Origin: Ectocarpus siliculosus
Lineage: Eukaryota > Sar > Phaeophyceae > Ectocarpales > Ectocarpaceae
DNA length: 53,679 nt
Assembly (NCBI GenBank): GCA_000310025.1
Contig: FN648406.1
Coordinates: 166,781 to 220,459 of the forward strand
Direction: 5' to 3'
Position 1 is the first letter of the stretch. Each line of letters begins with the position of its first letter. The position numbers and the translations under genes were made by a program. Below, one piece after another: positions 11,756 to 23,280 of this stretch. Under the pieces are notes generated by a model. It did not search any database. It saw only the letters and a program-made list of their open reading frames with translations, and had not been told where the DNA came from.

Positions 11756-12840
11756 TTACGCCGAGGAAAATCTATTCGAGGCGTTTTCCCTCGATACTAT
11801 CTACAACAGAGACAAAAAAAAACAAAACACTACGTCCTGCAGAATCGCCAAGTCTAGTTGGTGCCCACATCGTGCACGCAGTAGCCGAGCTCGCGGACCG
11901 TGCTGCCGTAACCCTCTCTACCACCCGTTCACGCTTCACACCGTCATGATGAGTGCTGTAGAGGCTCCGAGCTATCTACACCCCGAAGAGGGGAATCCTT
12001 GCTCCGCACCCTCCCCACACACAGCCAACCCCCACCCCGCCCCTCCTTTCATTGAAAAATCAGGGATCGACCTTCCCCTCTCTCCCGTCACGCACACACA
12101 CACACACGCTTTTGACCGCACTGAGACTGACGCATTTTCATTGGTCACCCAGTTAGCGCGGTCGATGCTAAAAATAAAGACACATCCACGCCCAATGCTA
12201 TTGCTGCGTCGTTTCGCCCACATTGCCGTTCTGATTTCGCTTCTCGGCTGGGTCGGCCTCGCCCGCACCCGGCAAAGTCTGTGAACGCATAAAACGGGCG
12301 GGCGTCATGGGGGGGGGGGGGGGGGGTACCCTTATTTTTTGGATGCCTTGGGGGGTAAAACATTTACCATGCGTCATGGGTCCCCCAAAAAACGGAGCAT
12401 TGTTCCGACAGGGGCGGGTCAATCATGTGAAAACCACGGTACGAGTGTTTTTCTCGTACTACAGCATGACTTACCGCATCGTGTTATACCCGCGCTACTC
12501 AAGTCAGATGGACCAGCACGGATATTAGAAGAGGAGACCGGAACGGTTTTCATGTGAAGACAACAACAACCACAACAGTAAAACACGGCTTGGTTCAAGC
12601 TCTACTTGCCAGGGACAAACGCCAATGTTATCTGTCCCGATCTCTCACCAGGTCCGGCGGAAAGAGTCTATGGACGACGCTCGCGCCCGCTAGCATGGAG
12701 CCAACGCAGGACACCACGAGCACCCCGTATTGCCACCCCTTGAGACCCCCCGTTGTCAGCAGGCGGGGGCGTGGACGAGGAGGGGGAGCGAGGCCGCCAG
12801 AGGCTCCGCCGCCACTCGGTGGACGGCGCTGTGAAGACAT
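11756..12840 (-). CDS. UQCC6: UQCC6/Brawnin-like mitochondrial complex III assembly microprotein
   Basis: Two minus-strand exons, 12840-12649 and 11800-11756, joined in phase 0, encode 78 residues. The donor is CTG|GTGAGA and the acceptor follows a long pyrimidine tract ending TGTTGTAG. Human Brawnin, a small inner-membrane factor for ubiquinol-cytochrome c reductase assembly, is 71 residues. Residues about 35-64 form one hydrophobic helix and then the signature GSMLAGASVVHRLFPPDL, which aligns with the AGAEVVHRYYRPDL motif of the animal protein. The first 30 residues are rich in Pro, Arg, Ser and Gly. ATG 12840 was chosen because it gives a length close to the family; the frame stays open further upstream. 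The short C-terminal exon is the least certain part, since it lacks the PEIPP-like continuation of animals. The intron holds fragments of two repeat families. Confidence 0.65.
12300..12585. repeat. Repeat fragments inside the UQCC6-like intron
   Basis: 12300-12425 is a family B fragment: poly-G, then ATGCCTTGGGGGGTAAAACA and a CCCCAAAAAACGGAGCATTG tail. 12525-12585 matches one end of family D (copies at 26170-26420 and, inverted, 50940-51160), with CGGAACGGTTTTCATGTGAA followed by CAA repeats. The two fragments are about 100 bases apart, so insertions have accumulated in this intron. Confidence 0.6.
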
Positions 12841-13020
12841 TTTTTCGCTGTGGGCTCGCCGCGCCACTGCGGCAACAAAAACGCAACGTTTCGGCCGGTG
12901 TTGCACAGGTTTGTCGTTTTGGCGGCCAAGAGGATGAGTGACATCGACGTACTGTAGGTACAAATCAGTGACACCTGGGTCGAGTCTAGTTACGTAGGCT
13001 TGTACGAGTAGCCCGCGTAG

Positions 13021-13702
13021 ATGTCCTCGATTCAGAGCGATGCGGGTCGGCATTCTCAAGTACAAGGCACGAAGGCATATATTACGGCATTGCCCCTCCT
13101 CGCGGTTCAATTGGACACCCTCCGTAACCTTCTGATTCCCTTCATACAGATCATGGCGGTTTTGAATCTCTCAGGAGTGAAAACTCGCACGTGGAAAGCG
13201 CATGCCAGGTAGACCTGACTAAGCACAGACTGTAGGGGAAAGAAACTGCTGTTCAACCCTTACCCTTCTCCCCGACAAAAATTGAAAGGCAAGCACCGCA
13301 GGGGGAAGGTTGACCTTGTCTCTATGTGACGCCGGCTAGTGCGTCAAGCATCTACCAACAAGTTGTGACAGACCTACACACAAGAATTGTACCACTGCTG
13401 TAGACGGGACGATAAACGGACGCACACAGCAGTCTTTTTTTCTTTTGGTCAGCCGGTGAGCGCGGTCGATGCTAGTAGTAAAACACACACGGCATCACGA
13501 ACTGCTAGACTACTGTACATAACGTGGTGCACATAAATGATTTGCACCTACTGACTGACTCGCTGTGACCGCAGTACTCAGAAGACAGCGCAGTCAAACA
13601 AGAGAGCTCTTACCGGAGGATGTGTACGGAATATACCACACCCCCTGGACCGATTTTTCACAGTTCGATTACTCCACGGACGAAGAGGACGCCAACATCT
13701 AA
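13021..13702 (+). CDS. Possible small two-exon gene of unknown function
   Basis: The best-supported part is the terminal exon, 13582-13702: acceptor GCAGTACTCAG, then a frame containing ELLPEDVYGIYHTPWTDFSQ and an acidic end, YSTDEEDANI. A possible first exon, 13021-13208, opens with ATG, has a donor AG|GTAGAC in the right phase, and contains a short hydrophobic segment around LLIPFIQIMAVL. Together they give about 102 residues. I do not recognise the family. The first exon could be wrong and other exons may be missing; the acidic, aromatic C-terminus looks like real protein. The 5' end is about 180 bp from the start of the UQCC6-like gene and diverges from it. Confidence 0.35.
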
Positions 13703-13734
13703 TGATGTATTTTCGGAAAACCCTCGGCGAGAGG

Positions 13735-13834
13735 GTTCCAACGTCGCCATTATTGGCATAGCCGCTGGTTGCGGTGCGTAACCAGTTCCAACGTCGCCAT
13801 TATTGGCACAGCCGCTGGTTGCGGTGCGTAACCA
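13735..13834. repeat. 50-bp perfect-period tandem duplication
   Basis: Copies 13735-13784 and 13785-13834 differ at one base (CATAGCC against CACAGCC). Each carries GTTCCAACGTCGCCATTATT and GCTGGTTGCGGTGCGTAACC. The near identity implies a recent duplication just past the end of the small gene. No gene is seen between here and 14.2 kb. Confidence 0.95.
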
Positions 13835-14214
13835 GTGCTTGGAAAATCGGTAGAGGGTGTGTGGAATCTCACGCAACACACAGCAGTACGGAGGTTTTGA
13901 GGTTTGGTCTCAAGGCACGATGTACAGAACACGTAACAAGGCCGAGGTGGCAAACTTAACTTGCCAGCGTGTGAGCCGAGTCAGTTCATACATATATCAG
14001 AATCATGATTCAGCACAATTCCATACCTCGGTTAGCCTCACACACGACGGCAGCAGCGCAGCAGCAAGCTGAACCCGGCGAGTCGCCGACGCGTGTGACG
14101 TGTGACGTGCTGTAAGCGACACTTTTTTTTTTTATGCGGCGCAACTCCTGGGTTCCCCGAACGGTCTCGCTCCGGCCTCCGTCCTCCCTCCCTCCCACTC
14201 TCCGGGTGGGCATC

Positions 14215-17200
14215 ATGCTGGGGTCGCTCTTGGAAGGGGCCAAGGCAACCGTCCGGCGGGCCGGGTCTGCGGATTCCTCCGAAGACGAAGGACGAGCTGC
14301 GTTCAAGGAGCCCTCGCCGCCTCCCGAGCCCGATGGGTCCCTGCGCGACGATGGCCTTCATGTACGACCTCCACACCAGCTTGCTGTAGGAGAACAAGTG
14401 GCGACAGCATCTGAAGGCGGGGCTGCTGGTCGTGACAGGGACGTGAGCTCGTCGGTGTCGCGGTCTTTCTCTCTCCTGAGGGCTTCCGGGGCGCGGGTAA
14501 GAGACGATGGTGTAGCCGGGGGCGGAGCTCGCCCGCCGGGAAACTTTGATCCGAAAGAAGAGCGGACAATCTCTTCAAGCTTCAATGGCACGAGACTTCG
14601 GTACATTGTGTCGGCCATCTCTCTCCCGCTGTCATAGATAGGGCCTGCTGGGTAACACCGACAAACAAGCGTGCCGCCACGACACCATATTCGAACTCTG
14701 GCTACTTTACAGGACAACGTTTCTACCTGCCGCCGTTGGTTCCCGATGCACAGCACCTTTCCTCGGCCCTCCTCCTCGGGTGCGAGGAAACTTCTAGGAA
14801 TGCTCTGCCGCCGGAAACTCGACATTTTTCTTGACATGCAACATATGCATACATGCCATGTGCGTGCACGATACTAGATGTACCCCGGGAGCGACCGAGA
14901 GACCAATCTGTTGCGCTGCTGCTTGCTTTTGATATATTTTCAATTCCATCCTGCCCCCCATCTCCAAGGATGCGCCGCCGTCTCCGTGTTAGACAGCACT
15001 ACAAGAACATGCAGTGTGAGGCACAAATATGCCATTATTGCACACGCGCGCCTCCCGCGCCAACCAAATACGAAGTACTCGTGAGGCACAAGAATAACAT
15101 GAACGTACGTCCCGCGCCCGCCGCCCCCCAGGCCATGCTCCCTGTAAAGATGGCTCTTAGCGGCGACCCCGAGGCCGTCGAGGCGCGGGAAAGCCTGACC
15201 AAGTACAAGGCAACCTTGTCTGCGGCGGTAGCGGAAGCGGAGGGCACGACAACCTCAAGGTGAGGGCGCGCGCCTTGGTTGCTGCACACACACAGCACCA
15301 GCAGCAGTAGTTTGCCACTGGGGCACACGCGTGCGCGGAAGAAAACATGGAAATTTGCTCTCGCTATGGAATCCCCCAACCGAACGATAACGGCACAAGA
15401 ATGACCAAATAGAGCTGTAGGTGCGGCGCACGCCAGGGGTCGGCAGGGAATTTTCAGGGAAACCTGAACGGTTTTGTGCCTTGGTTTTGCAGCGGCTATC
15501 CGCTTCGTAGTCCTCCTTCAGTGGTGTGTGACAGAAACGCCTTGTTTTGGGGTAAGCGCGTGACAACGGATACGTGCTCCTTTTCCCTTGAACAGTGGAA
15601 GAGAAGAGGTGATGAACAAAGGTCATAAACGATTGGTGCTTATGGTGTCAATACAACAAGAACAACCGCATACGGAAGTCAACAGTGGCAGTAGGGGCAC
15701 CTACCGTCGCGTTGTTGCAGTCTTAAACATTCTCGCAAAACACTGGAAGAGCTCGTTACCCTAGACACGTTCGGCTCCCGAAACTACTTCGCAGGCGGGA
15801 GGATCTGGAGCTGTTGACGGCGGCGCTGGCGGGCCAAGAAAGCGACCTACGGTGCTGGGGCTACGTTTCCGTCCTTGCGTCTTTCAAGGAACACCGACGA
15901 AGGGAGACTAACCGTGCTCAGCTGCGGGTCGGCATGTCGGAGAGGCGGGAAGAAGTGATAACCGCCAAGCTACAGGTATGGTGCGAATCCCGTCGGGTTT
16001 TTTTTTCCGGTATGCCGCTGATGTACGGTATTCCACGCCGGACAAGTGTAACGTGTGCGTGTGTGTTTTTTTACTAGCATCGAACGCGCTACCTGACCAA
16101 CCAATGAAAAGACGCCAGTCTCAGCGCGTCTATAAAAACAGAAAATGCTTCTACAGGCCATGATCTGGGATCCCGTGAGGGGGCATCATGGGTTGTGTGC
16201 CAGCCAGGGCACTCGCAGACAGGACCTCCACGGCGGGTCAAACCACGGGAATCCGCAGAGGGGCGACATAACCCTTATCCGCCAAGTTCGACTTCTCCTC
16301 ATCACAGCGTCAGTTTCTTTCTCTCTCTCTCTCCATCTGAGCACCACGGACGTAAATGTCGTGTGGTGTCTAACCGAACACAGGAAGTCGGCCGTCTGCT
16401 CCGCTCCATGCCGATCATCGGACCCTGGACTAACAAGCCAGCGGGGGCGGAGACGGAATCCCTCGGGTTCCGCGGAGGGATCGGTGGTGACGGCCATTTT
16501 TGGGAGGAGGCGTTCGCTGTATCTCCGGGAGATCTTCTCGCCTTCGACGAGGTAAGTGTCGTTGGGTACCTTGCGCTCAATACCGATATACGGGGCCTCT
16601 GTCGTTTGTGGTAGCGACGGTGCCCTGGGCTCTCTCTCTTTCTCTCCCTCGCTCTCTGGTACAATGTGACCTCCAAGTCCCCCCTCCATTCTTCTTTCAT
16701 CTCTCCGTGACATTGCGTGCGGAACACATGCCCACGTATCGCGGGAGCTGCTGACAAGGCTCATCCAGCCTGACACATGATATTATGCCCAATAGTCAGA
16801 GACGAAAATTTCAGCAGTCCCGAAACCAGGCATGTAACAGCGAAGTGCTACACTCCTAACGTTTTGCTGCATTCCGAGCTTTGGTCTTTTTGTGCAACCT
16901 CACTCTCGAGAACGAATACAAAGGAGTTTGGCAGCACCTGTCAACTTATGTGGTACTGTAGACGGAAAAAACACTTTCAGACGTACCAAACCTCCGGTTC
17001 TCCTTTTGACACTCGAAATGACACGAACTCAGAAAACGCGCACAAAGTGGTGCACGGGCTGCGCTTGTTTCAAGGCAACACTTTGTTTGGCACGAACGAA
17101 TATTTAGCTATCTACACCGGCTGCGCAAAAGTGCATAAGTTTTGGGTTGTACTCGGAGTCCAAGCTAAACCGTGTGCAATGCTAGTCTCCACGCCGTTCA

Positions 17201-20200
17201 CCATCGATGCATACGGTCAAATCTCGCGGTCGGTGGCAGGACCTCGCGTTGGCGAGGCAGCGGCTGGTCGCGTGCGACCGCGCTTGCGCGGCGGCAGCGG
17301 ACGCTTTCGCGATGAAGGTTGTCGCCGCTGGAGGCCTGGAGCCAAGGTATGACTACGCACCCGGTTGGGAAAAAAAAAAACACGCCTCGGGTCTACAGTA
17401 GGACGGACAGCGGTGACCCTGCTGTTGGTTGGTCGTGAAAGAGGTGCTTCTATAAGTTTGTTGCTCTTGTAACATGTTGACGCCGGATAAGGTCTCACCG
17501 TCAACCTCAACTAATCCTGTCTGTTGTTTTTTGGAAAAGGGAGGGTGGCCAGGTTAGGCACTTTGTCCCTGGAATTCGGTGGAGTCGCGCCCAGGAGAGG
17601 GTCGCGACGGTGTTTGTGGCTCGGAGTACGGACAAGACAACCGTCGAAGACCGGCATCATTACCGAACAAGCTACCCCCCCCGCCCCGCATGAACAGCTC
17701 GCTTTTTGCGCGCGTGAGCAGAGTGATCGACAACGGCGTTCATCCCCTCCCCGATCTTGAGCACTACCCGCCCCCCCCCCCCACCAATATGCATATTTTT
17801 CGTGTGAACAAGGTCGCCTGAGGACAGAGCGCAAGCACTCCTGTCCCTGTTGTCCCGGTACCACGTGCTCGAACTGGGGGAGTCCGTAGTGTCCGGGGAA
17901 GAGGAGACTGGACAAGACCAACCCACCGTTAAATCCTCACCTCAAGATCTTGGAGGGACCCAGGTCGAAGAAGACCGTGAAGAAGCTGGCAAACAGCAAC
18001 CGCGGGAAGAGGAGGGGGAGGCCGAAACCCGCAACCCCGAAACGGAACGGGTTCCCGCAGAAAATACGGGAAGGCCGATCGAAAGAAGAAAAACCGTCGA
18101 AGATGAAGCCGACCAAGGCAAGCGGGTTGACGAACAAGCCAATGCCAGTGGTACTATCAGCACCGGCGTCCAGGACGAGCAAGCAAAGGGAGACGAGGGC
18201 GAGCCTCACAGGGGAGGTAAGTCGACGTCACCCGAAGGCGGTGATGGGACGTCACCCGAAGACGGTGATGGGACGTCACCCGAAAGCGGTGATGGGACGT
18301 CACCCGAAGGCGGTGATGGGACGTCACCCGAAAGCGGTGATGGGAAGTCACCCCAAGGCAGTGATGGCGGCGACAGCCGCGGTCGTGACCACCCCCCTCG
18401 CGCGGAGAGCGACGAGAGTCGTCGGAGTGTGGACGGGTGGGGCCCACCCGCCGGGAGCGCACGTTTTTCCAGGCTTGGCCGAAAGGACTGCGAGGTGGCG
18501 TTTTCCGAGCTCATGCTGGACGAGCGGAATCGGTGAGAGTATTGTAGCACGAGATCTTGTGGTAGCAGCAGTTCTCTCGAGAAGCCGACGAGGGTTCTGG
18601 AAGAACTAAGAACGATTATTTGAGCGGCAGGGGATGGATGGTTCAGTCAGGGTTCAAGGGGGCGGCGTTTTTGTCGAGTGAGAACAAAATCACGAGTATA
18701 GCTGGACTATTAGTCTAGTGGCGGGAATCAGTGAGGAAGCGAAGTTTGGCGGTAGGCAGGAAAGCAGCGGCGAGAGTTGTGCGCTCCTCGGAAGCATGGG
18801 CATATGATGTTCTCTACTACGTGTTTGAAACACGCGACGCCTCTAGAGTGGTCGTCGCTTTGTCCCTTTTATGGCCTGTGGTCTGGTAGATTTTGCCGTC
18901 CTAAGGGATCGGAAGTGTAGCGGTGAAGCGGTACTCCCGATCATGCAACTACCTTCTGTCCGAGTCATGCTGTTATTTTTGTTCAAATAAGTGTCTCGCG
19001 CAAGTGTTTTTTTTCTGCTCCCGGGAGAGGAAAAACTACTGCCTCGTCTCCGTTGCAGTTGCTCCACGCGTCTCTCTCCTCCGGTATCGTATCGCGTCCT
19101 TGTGTCCTTGCTCGCAACAAACAGAGAAGGGCGCCTGCTGCGGCGCTTCCTCACCATGGCGCAGGCCGACAAGTCCCCGCCACCACCTCCTCCTCCTCCT
19201 CCTCCACCCTCATCGTCGAATCCGGCGAAGAAGACGACAACAATGTCATGGTCGTCTTCCGGAGGCGCTACCGGGACCGGGGGCAAGGCGACCACGCTCG
19301 CCACCACCGCCGCCAGCATGTTCTCCTCGATGCGCCGGAGGGCAGCGCGCGGTAGCAACGCCAGCGGGGGTTCAAGCGTGAAAGCCGGCGACGATAAGAA
19401 CGGGGCGGGGGCTGCTAAGACTACTGGCAGGGAACCGGGATCGGCAACGACGGCGTCGGCAACCGTCGGGAAGACGGGGGCCGTCACCGGGGATGGCGAG
19501 GAGGGGGAAGGGCCGGTGGGCCCGCAGGTGGTCAAGGCGTTCATCAACTACTTCTCGAAGGAGGTGGGTAGGTGGGAGAGCGTGAAAGAGTTTTGGCGTC
19601 AAAAAATTGTTGTGCTCCATGAAAATTGGGGGAAGGAAAACAGAGCGTGACAACGCTTGAAACTCGGGGATTCCTTGAGTACTTCAGACTCAGACAAAGG
19701 ACAAGGTAAAGCGCAGATACCCCCCCACCCACACACGCACACAAGCACAAGAACGCCTCGTTATCTCTCTCTCTCTCTCTCGGCTTTCCCGCAACCGCCA
19801 CGCCCTTACGAAACAGCCACGAACGAAAAATGACAAAGTAATGCTCGAGGTTGTACGATTAAGTAATATACTCTTGTTCACCCAGGTACCTCCAAAGGGC
19901 CTGGAGGGGAGGGGTACTCTACAACCAAGTGATTTATGATTCCCCGAAGTATTGCAGTACCTGGCGAACATGTTCTTTTCTTCGTGTGCCCTTGCAGTAC
20001 CTGGTGAACATGTTCGACGTGCCCGACTTCCTGGTGCCGACCATGACGGGGCTCGTGGCGTTGCTGGTGTTCCGGCAAGCGAGGAGACTCGTGTTTGGCT
20101 ACGACCGGCGCCGCGTGGCAAAGAGCGATGAAGCCTGGCGGGAGAAGGCGAGTGCTAAGACAGACGAGAGTACATAGGGTTAGCCACCAAGTCTTGTGTT

Positions 20201-21274
20201 CGGCGCACGTGAACGGCCTTCCGATTTCAGCTTATCGGTTCCTGGTTTTCGTCTGACGGCAGTTGAGGATGTACAGGATGTGAGAACGATTAAGCAAGAG
20301 CAACAGGGAAGAGGGGACGAGGGAGCAAGATGTTGAAATAGGCAAAGAGAATCTGAGAGGAGGGGAGGGCAGAGGATGGCAAAGCGAACCAAAGAGGAGG
20401 GGGGGCAAAGAGGGGGACAGGGAGGTATACGCCTTGATACTCAGACACTCCGTGCGAGTCATGTCTCTCGGTTGTTGAACGAAGCGGCCTCGCTTCGCCA
20501 TTTTCTGTGAACACCCGCACGCAAAGGCTGCCGTGGCACCAAGCGACTTGCTTCCTTTTTTCTGTACAGGACGACGAAAGCTGCGTGCACAAGCATGAAC
20601 TGCAAACGAGAACCCCGGGTGCCGTTGGACGAACACATACGGCACCTTCGTTGTCTCTTGTTTGTTGTTCCAGAGAGATCGCGCACGCAAAATTTTAACG
20701 CAAATCTAATCTGGCTCTCATGACAACAAAACCACCTCGTTCCTCATTCTTTTTGTTTCTCCGTCAATATTCTTGTATTCTCACATGTGCTCCTTACTTT
20801 ATATCTTGATCCGCGACAACCAGGCGGGGAGAGTGCGTTTGGTGCCCCTGAGCGAGCTGGGGGCTCCACCGGAATACATTCCCGCCTCGAGTCCGAGGAG
20901 TTGCTCGGCTGTACAAGATGGGGCCAGAAGGGGGCCCCGTGCCGAAGAAGACGGAGACGGGGAAGCGGTGGATGCCGATCTAACCGACCGCGAAGTTGTA
21001 GCTGACTCGCGATCCAACGGTGATGGTGGTCCTGGCGATAGTGGCGAACCTGATGATACGGGTGCCGATGCTCGCCTAGCGGCTGGCCTTGCACCCAAGT
21101 CTGCTGCTGCTGCTGTGGAGGCGTCTCACGCCAGGACCGCTGCTGTTTGCGCGAATGCCGGCGATGACACGGCGGTAGCTGGACAGGAAGAGGCAACGCC
21201 GGAAGCCCCGTCCACAGACGAGGGCGTATCGCCGACGGGAGGAGAAGACGCCGACGCCACCCTTGCCGCCGCCT

Positions 21275-21310
<36 letters not shown>

Positions 21311-23280
21311 ATGTGTCGGGGGCTCCACAGACGGCGGCGGGGAGAGCGGGGAAGGCGGAGAAGGAGGTGGCGGCGGCGGCGGCGGCACCGGCGTACGCCA
21401 GGGCTTCGCGAGAGTTTGAGCGCCTCGGGGAGTGCGCCACGCCGGCAGAAATGCTGGACGTCGTCAAGGCCGGGATGACGCTCTTGTCCGAAGAAGCCGC
21501 GAGGATATCGGTGAGTTGCTGCTGTGGTTGGGCTAGAGAGGGCGAGGAGGCCAGGAGCAAAGGGGCATGGGGGGTGGTGGAAGGGTGCTACTATAGCGGC
21601 GGTGGTGGGAAAGAATAGTGGGTCCAACAGTACCGTCTTACGGCATGAATATCCGGAACAAAATTGTGGGGCGATGGCGAGCTTCGAGGTGTGGGCAGGT
21701 CAGCTCCTGGGTTGTGTCTGTGCGGGACTGTCGCGGTGGTGGTTCATTGCAGGGGGTGTGCGGCCAGCCGATCCCCTAATCTGTATGGCCACGCATGAAA
21801 TGAAGCGGTGTCGGCGAGCTCCTCGGGTGGCGCAACGGATAGCCGCACCACTTGGTAAATTGTCCCACCTTCCCCCGACGGGTGGTTTTCTGCGGGCCGA
21901 CACAACCGCTTAGTGCGAATGCTTCATCTTGTGTAAGCTGTCTTCGTACTAACCTTAACCTTCCTGGATGCACCCCCCCCTGGTTCTTCCGTGTTCTTAC
22001 TTCGCTGGACGTAGGGCCTTTGAGCGATGTTTACTCATGCTGCGCTTTTTATCCCGCTATTCTCCGCGCTGTTTTCTTTTTTTTGACGTGGCACCGATTT
22101 CGCACGGCGGCAGTTCGAATAGAAAAAAGCACGGTGTCCATGTTCTACGTAGTGCTTGTTGCGTTCCGTACCGTGCCCGTGCTTGACTACAACAGTTCGA
22201 GAGTAACCTACTAGGTGATAGCAAACTGTTTGGGAGCAGAGGCAATCTGATTGACATGATTGTTCCTCTGTACAGGAGCCACATTGTATAGGGCGGGTAT
22301 GTGCCACAGGTCAAATCACCCGCCCGATGTTGGGCCCACGGCAATAGGTATTGACATGACACCACTGTACCCTCCTTACTTGTGAAACCGTCGGCTTCGC
22401 TGTCTCCTCCGCCCTTGCCTTGCAGGGATCGGACAAGCCCTTAGACGCCGATAGCCTGCTGCCTCTGCTCGTCCATTCCCTGGCGCACGCGAACCTCCCG
22501 CGAGTCCACGAGGCGCTGAATTTTCTCAGAAATTTCCAGGGCGCTGGTTGGGGAGGGGAGCAGGAGTACTACGTGACGTGCCTGTGAGTCGAGGTAGTCC
22601 TTTTGTTAGGTGGGCGGCTCTGAGTGCTGCATCAAGTTTGCGTCCGGGTGTACACACATCTTTTGCGCCAGCGCCTTGTTTAAGGGATATAACAGGGGGG
22701 GATTCTGCGGCGTTCGTGTGGCGGGGTGTCTACCTCGTGGTTTGAAGCTTCCGGCGGGGGGTGATGGCTCCGTGTCGGTCGCTTTCGATATCTACTTGAG
22801 CCCGCGAGTGTCTCGTAAGTGGGAAAACGCCCCCCTTCCCGTATGCACACGCCACCGCGAAGGCACTTGTAACCGCCCCCATCCCCCCCCCGCCGCTCTT
22901 TCTTCTCCCCCCCCCCCCCTTGCGATAGCGAGGCCGCGGTTTCTTTCGTGCTAGGCTGGGGGGCTGCTGCCGACCCCAACGCCGACGGGGATGACGGCAA
23001 CAACAACAACAAGGATGGCGACAATACCACCACCGACAGCACCAAAGGGTCGAAGGCGGAGGCGGGGAAGAAACTATTTGGTCGAGGGGATGGCAGTGGT
23101 GGTAGTAGTAGCGGTAACGAGGCAACGGCTGCGGGAAGACGGGCGGCACGGCAGGCGGGAGAAGAGGAGGAAGAGCCGGACAAGGGCCGGGAAGCCTTGG
23201 TCCGCCTCGGAATTTTCTTGGAAAAGCACGAGGTTCAGGAGGACACGGTGGACGTCTTGTCCTCCGCCGGTTGGCTCTGA
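14215..23280 (+). CDS. VPS9-domain protein, predicted Rab5-family guanine nucleotide exchange factor (11 exons)
   Basis: VPS9 domains catalyse GDP/GTP exchange on Rab5/Rab21 GTPases at early endosomes. Exons: 14215-14496, 15132-15259, 15795-15975, 16384-16551, 17240-17346, 17813-18532, 19125-19563, 19998-20147, 20824-21510, 22426-22583 and 22929-23280. Phases agree throughout, giving about 1123 residues. The C-terminal third carries the VPS9 pattern: DEAWREK joined to AGRVRLVPLSELGAPPEYI, then ATPAEMLDVVKAGMTLLSEE, DADSLLPLLVHSLAHANLPR, and finally QEYYVTCLEAAVSFVLGW, like the family's DDLLPVLIYVLIKAN and YYLTSLESA. About 165 low-complexity, Ala-rich residues separate the first and second of these blocks. 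The N-terminal half is mostly helical and charged, with no domain I recognise; a proline run and an octapeptide repeat follow. Intron 8 starts with GC. An alternative upstream ATG lies at 14134. The VPS9 call is firm; exons 1-2 are less so. Confidence 0.82.
18224..18367 (+). repeat. 24-bp coding minisatellite, six copies, in VPS9-gene exon 6
   Basis: Six tandem 24-bp units of the form GACGTCACCCGAAGGCGGTG followed by ATGG encode TSPE-x-GDG repeats. The codon at x alternates between Gly, Asp and Ser, and the last copy is more diverged. The unit is a multiple of three, so copy-number change would keep the frame. A perfect GTAAGT donor lies just upstream at 18217. Confidence 0.95.

Noticed and set aside
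18843-19547. 234-residue minus-strand open frame
   Set aside because: Shadow of VPS9-gene exon 7; its Val/Ala/Pro and Gly runs reflect the proline run and biased codons of the plus strand.
20560-20700. Possible exon after TCTGTACAG at 20570
   Set aside because: One frame looks protein-like, but including it would break the phase and the VPS9 continuity between exons 8 and 9.
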